A stretch of DNA of 64,000 nt from Sphingosinithalassobacter tenebrarum (GTDB taxonomy: Bacteria; Pseudomonadota; Alphaproteobacteria; Sphingomonadales; Sphingomonadaceae), in NCBI RefSeq assembly GCF_011057975.1, contig NZ_CP049109.1, positions 2,945,001-3,009,000 of the forward strand, written 5' to 3'. The first letter of the stretch is position 1; the number at the start of each line of letters is the position of its first letter. Positions 52,562 through 59,055 of this stretch are shown here, one piece after another. The position numbers were made by a program, and so were the translations under genes. The notes under the pieces are model-generated. The model searched no databases and was not told where the DNA came from. It saw only the letters and a list, made by a program, of their open reading frames with translations.

Positions 52562-54761
52562 GGCTGACACACCCCGATCGCAGCGAGCGCGGGATCTACT
52601 CTCTTATCTGACACAGGATTCGGTTCCTGCCTTTGCCAGGCTTCAGGGTAGCGACTTCAGTGGTGCGTTCGACCAAGTCGACCTGGTCGTGCAGCCCGAG
52701 CTGGTGCAGGATAAGGCTGTCGACATTAGGCACAAGGAGCCGGTGCGCCTCCTGTTCTGGCCCGACGATGAATACCCGCCGAGCGTCTTTTCCCGACGAG
52801 ACAACTTTCCAATCGATAATGTCCATACCAACTTCGCGGCAACCGGCGATGGTCTTAGCCTCTGTATCTGGGAGGAGAACTGGGCCGATCTAAAGCGCGG
52901 GCTGACGGCGCAGGCACTCGTCGAACGCATCCGCGACTGGTTCGCGCGCACCGCACGCGGCGAGCTCCACCAAGAAGGCCAGTCGCTCGAACCACTGATC
53001 CCTTCAACGGCTAACACACTCATCCTGCCATCCGGGGTTCCACCCGAGAAGTGTTACGTCCAAAAGGCCATCGAGAGCGCCGGTCGCTATACACTCCTGC
53101 TTGGGGCTTCCGAGACCAGGGATACTGGCTTCGTTGAGTTCTCTCTGTTTCAGGAGACAGTCGAACCTCAGGTGCACGGCGCGCTCCACGCGCGGCCGAC
53201 GACACTCGGCGAGCTCCGGGATCTTCTAGAGCCAATGGGCACAGATATCTCCAAAAAGCTCGGCGATTGGATAGTCGGGCGGATGGCCGGCAATGACGCG
53301 ATGGCTGTCCTGCTAATCACCATCCCAAAAAAGAGCTCGGCTGAGGCTGAGGTCGAAGCGTTCGAGGTCATAGCCTTCTCGCCAAACGTAAGACTGCATG
53401 AGCTCAGCGTGCTGATTGGGCGAGCCGAACGCACTCCAGAAGGTGCATTGGGCGTCCTCCTGGGCGGTGCCGAACCCGATTTGTCAGCGATCAAACTCCA
53501 TGGCTGGCGAGTCGTCAATCGCATCGATCGCAGCCTCGCGCGACTCTATTCAGGAAACGCCGCCGAACGCGATTTTAAGCTCGTGGGGATTGGTGCAGGC
53601 GCGATCGGCTCGCATGTCATGGCGAATACCACCCGGGCCGGGCTTGGTACTTGGACTGTCGTCGACGACGACGTGTTGCTGCCGCACAATCTCGTGCGGC
53701 AGGTCCAAACCAACGATATGATAGGCTGGCCGAAAGCAGAGACTCAGCGCGCTTTGCTCGATGCCATCCTCGACGAAGACGGCTGCAAAGCCATTATCGC
53801 AAACATACTCGATTCCGGCAACGAGCGCGCCGCCATCGATGAGGCGCTCGCAGAAGCCGACCTCACGGTCGATTTCAGCGCTTCTCCCGCAGCGCTTGGC
53901 TACCTTGCCGATGCCGAACCCGCAGCGCGGGTCGCCAGCCTCTTTTTCAATCCCGACGGATGCGACCTCGTGCTTCTCGCCGAGGACGGGAATCGCAGCG
54001 TACGTATCGACGAGATCGAAGCGCAGTATTTTCTCGCTGCGGGAACCTGTCGCCCCTTGATGAGACATCTCGGCAGTGCTCGTCTCGACATGCTGCGCTA
54101 TGCGAATGCCTGCCAAGATCTCACTAGGCCCCTGCCTCCCTGGCAGGTTCAGACCCTAAGCGGGATTGCTGCCGGCCAACTGGCCACAATTCTGTCCGAC
54201 GCCGATCGGTCGCGGCTCCACCTTTGGAGACTCAATCCGGAAAATGGGTTGGTCTTGCCTTTCAGTGTCACGGTGTCGCAGGTCTCGCGTCATGCGCTGG
54301 CGGACTTTCGGGTCTCGGTCTCTCAAAATGCGGTAGCAGCGATGCGAACGCTGAGAGAACGAGCGGCGCCGAACGAAACAGGCGGGGTTCTTCTCGGTTC
54401 CTTCGACCTCTCCCGCAGTGTGCTGCACGTCCTAGACGCGCTTCCCGCTCCGCCCGACAGTCGGCAGTCACCGACATACTTCGAGCGCGGCGCGAAGGAT
54501 CTTAAGCCGCATGTCGATGCAATCCATCTACGCTCGGCAGGAACCATCCAATATGTCGGCGAATGGCATAGCCATCCAAAGGGCGTGAGCGCCCGACCGA
54601 GCGGCGATGACGAAGGAGTATTCGCTTATCTTCAAGCCCATATCGAGCCAACCGGTTCACCCTACGCCATGTTCATATGCGGTGAAGTCGATACTTGGTT
54701 CAGGGTTGGCTGGTCGGGCTGCATAAGCGGCGAAGGGACTATCGACCATGCCGCAGGCTGA
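52527..54761 (+). CDS. E2-E1-JAB triple-domain fusion (ubiquitin-like conjugation/deconjugation enzyme)
   Basis: 744 aa from the GTG at 52527; a GTG at 52548 is an alternative and neither has a clear ribosome-binding site. Residues ~1-160 look like a prokaryotic E2: HTNFAATGDGLSLCIWEENW, with Cys113 as candidate catalytic Cys, then RIRDWFARTARGELH. A central unassigned segment follows. The E1/ThiF adenylation domain (about 335-570) has GIGAGAIGSH (from ~354), VVDDD and LVRQ. The C-terminal JAB peptidase (about 600-720) has a complete JAMM motif: Glu617, His681, His683 and Asp694 (HSHP-x9-D). Related modules are separate Cap2 (E2-E1) and Cap3 (JAB) in type II CBASS. All three activities in one chain suggest a self-contained modify/de-modify enzyme. 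Confidence 0.88.
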   Translation: MLRRGRAVAGAEADTPRSQRARDLLSYLTQDSVPAFARLQGSDFSGAFDQVDLVVQPELVQDKAVDIRHKEPVRLLFWPDDEYPPSVFSRRDNFPIDNVHTNFAATGDGLSLCIWEENWADLKRGLTAQALVERIRDWFARTARGELHQEGQSLEPLIPSTANTLILPSGVPPEKCYVQKAIESAGRYTLLLGASETRDTGFVEFSLFQETVEPQVHGALHARPTTLGELRDLLEPMGTDISKKLGDWIVGRMAGNDAMAVLLITIPKKSSAEAEVEAFEVIAFSPNVRLHELSVLIGRAERTPEGALGVLLGGAEPDLSAIKLHGWRVVNRIDRSLARLYSGNAAERDFKLVGIGAGAIGSHVMANTTRAGLGTWTVVDDDVLLPHNLVRQVQTNDMIGWPKAETQRALLDAILDEDGCKAIIANILDSGNERAAIDEALAEADLTVDFSASPAALGYLADAEPAARVASLFFNPDGCDLVLLAEDGNRSVRIDEIEAQYFLAAGTCRPLMRHLGSARLDMLRYANACQDLTRPLPPWQVQTLSGIAAGQLATILSDADRSRLHLWRLNPENGLVLPFSVTVSQVSRHALADFRVSVSQNAVAAMRTLRERAAPNETGGVLLGSFDLSRSVLHVLDALPAPPDSRQSPTYFERGAKDLKPHVDAIHLRSAGTIQYVGEWHSHPKGVSARPSGDDEGVFAYLQAHIEPTGSPYAMFICGEVDTWFRVGWSGCISGEGTIDHAAG

Positions 54762-55971
54762 TCCGACCGTTGGGACCCGGCCGGACATCGGCCTTGCGCT
54801 GTCAGGCGGTGGATCCCGGGCAATGGCGTTCCATCTTGGGTGCCTGCGCGCCCTTCATGACGAAGGCTTGCTAGACCAAGTCGCTACGATTTCAGCGGTG
54901 TCGGGCGGCAGCGTCCTCGCCGCCCTCTACTGCCAAACGCCGGGGGATTTCGCAACCTTCGAAGTGAAGACTCAACAGCTACTTAAGCGTGGATTCTTGC
55001 GCCCAGCCATTTTGCAGGCGGTGTCATCTTTCGAGGGATTGAAGGCGCTCGCGAATTTTGCAGCGGTTGGCACTGATCGTCTGCTGGCATTCGTTGTGTG
55101 TCGCGTGCTTGGAGGTCTCCGGCTTCGCAAGCGGTTCAAAAGCAGTTGGTTGGCGCAATCTTCGATCCGCCGGAGCGCCAGCCGCACGACAATTTTGCGG
55201 AAGGTGTTCAGCCAGGTTTTCGCTCATCAGACTTTGCCGAGCCTGCGGAAGGATCGACCGAAGCTCATCATCGTCGCTTGCGAGCTTCAGACCAAATCGG
55301 CGTTCTACTTCGCGGCCGATGCCGTCGGATCGTGGCACTTCGGCTCTGCAGCGCCCGAAGACATGGAGATCGCGCACGCGGTCTCAGCGTCGGCCGCCTA
55401 TCCGGCGGCGCTACCGCCGCTAGACGAAGTGCTCACGTTCACCAAGAACGATGTCGCCGAATGCCACCGAGTGATCCTCACGGACGGGGGCGTGTATGAC
55501 AACCTCGCCCTCGCGCCGCTTTGGCCCGGGCGAGACCCAACCATCAGTCTTCACGTCGCGGACTATCCGCGCATTATCGCGTGCCGCGCTGGGTATGGGC
55601 TCAAACACGCCGCGCGCCCTGCATTTATGGTCTCAAGGCTAAAAGCCGCTTTCGAAAGTGTTCATGCACGCGCTCAGAACTTCGCCATGAACCGGCTCTA
55701 TGATCTCCAGCGTGGAGGGGAAATCGAGACATTCCTTCTCCCCTATATCGATCAGAAGGACAGCCTGCTCACTCACGCCCCGGCCGATCTCGTCACCGCG
55801 GAGGACGTTGCAGATTATCCGACCGACTTTTCAGCCATGCCCGAGGAATGGATCGACCGTCTCTCCAAACGCGGTGAACAAGTAACCCGGGCACTGGTCA
55901 AGCAATACTGGTCGTCGCGCGAACAGGCAGTCGGCGATCCCGTCAGGAACAGCAGCGGTGGCGACCCTTGA
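54748..55971 (+). CDS. Patatin-like phospholipase
   Basis: 407 aa. The oxyanion loop LALSGGGSRAMAFHLG (about 12-28), the nucleophile Ser52 in SAVSGGSV, and the dyad Asp246 in LTDGGVYDN are all intact, so the enzyme should be active. A hydrophobic stretch near residues 105-120 may help membrane contact. Patatin enzymes release fatty acids from phospholipids and serve as membrane-attacking effectors (CapV) in CBASS. It overlaps the E2-E1-JAB gene by 14 nt and the second MBL gene by 14 nt, so it is part of the same transcript and the prime candidate for effector. Confidence 0.9.
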   Translation: MPQADPTVGTRPDIGLALSGGGSRAMAFHLGCLRALHDEGLLDQVATISAVSGGSVLAALYCQTPGDFATFEVKTQQLLKRGFLRPAILQAVSSFEGLKALANFAAVGTDRLLAFVVCRVLGGLRLRKRFKSSWLAQSSIRRSASRTTILRKVFSQVFAHQTLPSLRKDRPKLIIVACELQTKSAFYFAADAVGSWHFGSAAPEDMEIAHAVSASAAYPAALPPLDEVLTFTKNDVAECHRVILTDGGVYDNLALAPLWPGRDPTISLHVADYPRIIACRAGYGLKHAARPAFMVSRLKAAFESVHARAQNFAMNRLYDLQRGGEIETFLLPYIDQKDSLLTHAPADLVTAEDVADYPTDFSAMPEEWIDRLSKRGEQVTRALVKQYWSSREQAVGDPVRNSSGGDP

Positions 55972-56797
55972 AATCTTCAACGTCGCGCATGGCCAATGTT
56001 CGTTGATCTCAAGCGACTCCGGCGCGCACATGTTGATCGACTGTGGGCACAATGGAGGTACGGGTTGGCGACCTTCTGAAATGTTGGCTCGTCGTGGAGT
56101 CCGTTGGCTCGACGAACTTGTAATTACCAACTGCGACGAAGACCATGCTAGCGATTTACCTCGGCTGCTGGAGACCGTCGACATTGGCTGCCTCACCCGC
56201 AACCCAACAGTCTCGGGCAACGAACTCTACCGATTAAAGGCATCTGGGGGCATGGGCGCCGGCATCGCATCGCTCGTCGACATGACAATGCATTTCAACC
56301 AGCCAGCGGGTTCACTTGCCGCCTTCGATGGGATGACATGCAGGATATTCTGGAACAGTTATCCTTACGATTTCGAAGACGAGAACAACCTCAGCCTGGT
56401 GCTGGTGATGCGCTGGCCGGGCCGGCTAGGCATACCGGGCTTCTCGATATTGTACGGCGGTGACATGGAGAGGGAAGGTTGGCTGCGCCTTCTTGATCGA
56501 TCTGACTTTCGCCGAGAAATGCACGACATTAACGTCTTTGTGGCGTCGCACCACGGTCGCTACAATGGGTACTGTCCCGAGTTGTTCGAATGGACCGGTC
56601 TACAACCAGACATCTTTGTGGTCTCGGACTGCGGTATCCAGCACGCAACGCAAGAAACCATCGCGCTATATCGGCACCGTGCACGCGGCATCGAACACAA
56701 CGGGACGCTGCGCCGCGTCATCACCACTCGACGAGATGGCTGGATACGCTTTCATATTTACGACGGACGAGCGCGCCTGCTGACCTCGAGCACATAG
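55958..56797 (+). CDS. Metallo-beta-lactamase-fold protein 2 of the E2-E1-JAB operon
   Basis: 279 aa from the GTG at 55958. The ComEC-like MBL fold opens ATLEIFNVAHGQCSLISS and shows HMLIDCGH, then TNCDEDHASD (Asn58, Asp60, Asp62, His63). The first metal-binding His is replaced by Asn, while the later ASHHGRYNGY and SDCG blocks are present. The site may bind one metal or be catalytically altered. It overlaps the patatin gene by 14 nt and ends the operon. It differs clearly from MBL protein 1, so the two are not a recent duplication. Confidence 0.85.
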   Translation: MATLEIFNVAHGQCSLISSDSGAHMLIDCGHNGGTGWRPSEMLARRGVRWLDELVITNCDEDHASDLPRLLETVDIGCLTRNPTVSGNELYRLKASGGMGAGIASLVDMTMHFNQPAGSLAAFDGMTCRIFWNSYPYDFEDENNLSLVLVMRWPGRLGIPGFSILYGGDMEREGWLRLLDRSDFRREMHDINVFVASHHGRYNGYCPELFEWTGLQPDIFVVSDCGIQHATQETIALYRHRARGIEHNGTLRRVITTRRDGWIRFHIYDGRARLLTSST

Positions 56798-57127
56798 CGG
56801 CATGCTCTCAGCGGCAGCTTTTGGGACCCGATGCGCTCAAGCAGAACGGCAGAAAATGGGGCGCATTGCCGCCGTTGGCGCTCCTGACTGATCGGCAGGC
56901 CTCTGGGCGAAAGCTCTGTCATCAAAGGATCGGGAGAAAAAATCCGAAAAAGGTTCTGCGAAGTGACGACTGCTCCCGCTTTATGCCCGCCAATCTCCGT
57001 CTAGGATATGCAATGACATATGTAAAGCCGACCATATATGTCTTTGCATATTTTCCTTGCTATTCTCACGGATGATCGTATATGCTAAAATATATAACAG
57101 TCGATCAGCATATGCAGAAACCTATTT
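56798..57127. other. Intergenic region before hipBA, AT-rich at its right end
   Basis: About 330 nt between the defence-like operon and hipB. The left part holds no feature that I can support. The right part (about 57000-57125) is AT-rich with repeated CATATG-like words and must hold the hip promoter. No oriT nick-site consensus could be assigned. Confidence 0.5.
57078..57115. promoter_or_regulatory. Inverted repeat at the hipBA promoter, candidate HipB operator
   Basis: GTATATGCT (57078-57086) and AGCATATGC (57107-57115) form an inverted repeat with one mismatch, separated by 20 nt of AT-rich sequence that may contain the -10 region. Further CATATG/CATATATG words lie at 57016-57050. HipB proteins repress their own operon through palindromes of this kind. 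Confidence 0.5.
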
Positions 57128-57751
57128 ATGAGTACGGCAATCGAAGACATCGCCGCAAGCATCAAAGCGGCTCGGATAGCAAAAGGCTTTACCCAGAAAG
57201 AGCTGGGTGAGCGGGTGGGCTTGCCTCAAAGCCATATCTCCAAAATCGAAGGTGGCAATGTAGACCTACAGATTTCCAGCCTTGTCGAAATAGCGCGCGC
57301 GCTCGACCTCGAGCTGAAGCTTGTGCCTCGAAAGACCGTACCGGCGATCGAAGGCGTTTTGCGATCACAGCGCGAAAGAAGCGAGACAAGCCGAACGCTC
57401 GCAACGATTGCCGAAACCAACCGGTTCGCCGAGCGAGTACGGGAGAGCTATCCGAGCGTCACCGAAGTGACCGAGCTTCAAAGCGCACTTAAGGATATCC
57501 AGGCCGTTAATTTCACTCCCGAAACGCTCAAAGCCATCGAGCAAGCCTTGCAGCCCGTCGCTCATCTGAAAAAGCATCTCCAGGATCTCGGCTGGGCGCT
57601 TGAGCAGCAAGAGGGAAGGAAGAAACTCGCCCAACAGGTCGCGGCATCCACACGGGCACTCCAACACGTCAGAAACCTGCAGGTTCACGCAATCGATCGA
57701 GGTAGTGCCCGCAGACGGCCTGCTTACCGGCTTGAGGACGACGCCACATGA
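57128..57751 (+). CDS. hipB: HipB-like XRE antitoxin with long C-terminal extension
   Basis: 207 aa. The HTH (about residues 7-68, IKAARIAKGFTQKELGERVGLPQSHISKIEGG) is typical of HipB, but canonical HipB has only about 88 residues. The extra ~130 residues are helical and charged, possibly a coiled coil (TSRTLATIAETNRFAERVRES, ALKDIQAV). They may serve oligomerisation or toxin binding. Its stop overlaps the hipA start by 4 nt. It should neutralise HipA and repress the operon from the AT-rich palindrome upstream. Confidence 0.85.
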   Translation: MSTAIEDIAASIKAARIAKGFTQKELGERVGLPQSHISKIEGGNVDLQISSLVEIARALDLELKLVPRKTVPAIEGVLRSQRERSETSRTLATIAETNRFAERVRESYPSVTEVTELQSALKDIQAVNFTPETLKAIEQALQPVAHLKKHLQDLGWALEQQEGRKKLAQQVAASTRALQHVRNLQVHAIDRGSARRRPAYRLEDDAT

Positions 57752-58962
57752 TCGACGCAGCGGCTCTCGATATCTTTCTGGGTAAGACGCGCGTTGGAAC
57801 CATTGCGCGCCTCGATGGAGATGCGAGCATCTTCACATTCGACGAAGTCTACCTTTCCGACCAGGAGCGGCCGACGCTGTCGCTGGCCTACAAGGACGCG
57901 AACGGCGAAATCATTGCGGACACACGCAGCTATCGAACGAAAATCGAGCCGTTCTTCTCCAACCTCCTTCCCGAAGGCACGCTTCGCGACTATCTGGCCC
58001 GCCGCGCGGGCGTGAAAGCCGTGCGCGAGTACCACCTTCTCACACAGCTCGGACACGATCTTCCCGGCGCAGTGCGCGCCGTCGCCGTCGATGCCGAGGA
58101 AACGGAGGCCGACGAGCTAGATGAAGAAGCGGCGGGGAAGCAGGCAGAGCGCGCGCTGCGCTTCTCGCTTGCCGGCGTGCAACTCAAATTCTCGGCTATC
58201 AAAGCCCAGGGCAAGAATGGCGGACTGACGATCCCAGTCACAGGCAGCGGCGGCGACTGGATCGTCAAGCTGCCCTCTGCGAGACATCCGGACGTGCCCG
58301 AGGCTGAATTCGCAGCGATGAAACTGGCAGCAAAGATCGGGATCGACGTACCTGAAATCGACCTTGTGCCTCTCGATCAGATCGATGGCATACCCGAAGG
58401 CATCACCCGCTACGGAAAATCCGCTTTTGCCATCCGGCGCTTCGACCGGGGGGAAGAGGGACCCGTGCACACCGAAGACTTCGCCCAGGTGTTCGGTGTC
58501 TTTGCAGACGATAAATACGAGAATGCGAGCTACCGCCAGATTCTCAGTGTCCTGGCGATCGAGACCGACGAACAAAGCGTGGTCGAATTCGTCCGCCGGC
58601 TCACCTACTCGGTGCTGATCGGCAATGGCGACATGCACCTCAAGAACTGGTCATTGATTTATCCGGACCGGCGCAACGCGCTGCTGGCACCTGCCTATGA
58701 CCTGCTTTCGACGCTCGCCTATATCCCAGGCGACGATGCTGCGCTCAAGTTTCATAGCTCGCGCGAGTGGGCGTCCTACACCTATGATGAACTCGAAGCG
58801 ATCGCCGACAAGGCAAGGCTGCCTGCCAAGCTGATCACCGCGACAGCGAAGGATGTCGTTGCACAGTTCGACGACGCCTGGAGCAGCGAAAGCGGACACC
58901 TGCCCTTCCCCGATGACGTGCGAAGCGCGATTGAGAGGCATCGCAAGACTCTTGCGATCTGA
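57748..58962 (+). CDS. hipA: HipA-family serine/threonine kinase toxin
   Basis: 404 aa. The N-terminal HipA_N domain (LGKTRVGTIARLDGDASIFTFDEVYL) is followed by the kinase core with SLAGVQLKFSA, the ATP-contact region IVKLPSARHP, catalytic Asp295 and Asn300 in NGDMHLKNWS, and metal-binding Asp318 in PAYDLLST. E. coli HipA phosphorylates glutamyl-tRNA synthetase and causes growth arrest and persistence. All key residues are present, so the toxin looks active. Besides stabilising the element, it could act in defence. The traI gene converges from the right after about 93 nt without features. Confidence 0.93.
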   Translation: MIDAAALDIFLGKTRVGTIARLDGDASIFTFDEVYLSDQERPTLSLAYKDANGEIIADTRSYRTKIEPFFSNLLPEGTLRDYLARRAGVKAVREYHLLTQLGHDLPGAVRAVAVDAEETEADELDEEAAGKQAERALRFSLAGVQLKFSAIKAQGKNGGLTIPVTGSGGDWIVKLPSARHPDVPEAEFAAMKLAAKIGIDVPEIDLVPLDQIDGIPEGITRYGKSAFAIRRFDRGEEGPVHTEDFAQVFGVFADDKYENASYRQILSVLAIETDEQSVVEFVRRLTYSVLIGNGDMHLKNWSLIYPDRRNALLAPAYDLLSTLAYIPGDDAALKFHSSREWASYTYDELEAIADKARLPAKLITATAKDVVAQFDDAWSSESGHLPFPDDVRSAIERHRKTLAI

Positions 58963-59055
58963 GAGCGGTTCCGAAATCCGGCCGTTCGCGTGTAAGCACC
59001 ACACGGATCAGCTGCCGGGCCCAATTCGTCAGAAAATCTGGCACATAGCGGCCCT

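Noticed and set aside
51446..56797. Standard type II CBASS operon
   Set aside because: No CD-NTase (GS...DxD nucleotidyltransferase) gene was found among the neighbours, and two MBL proteins replace it; calling it CBASS is not supported.
56798..59055. oriT of the conjugative element near traI
   Set aside because: The spaces 56798-57127 and 58963-59055 were read for a nick-site consensus or clustered relaxase repeats; nothing could be assigned. oriT may lie outside the window, for example beyond traD.
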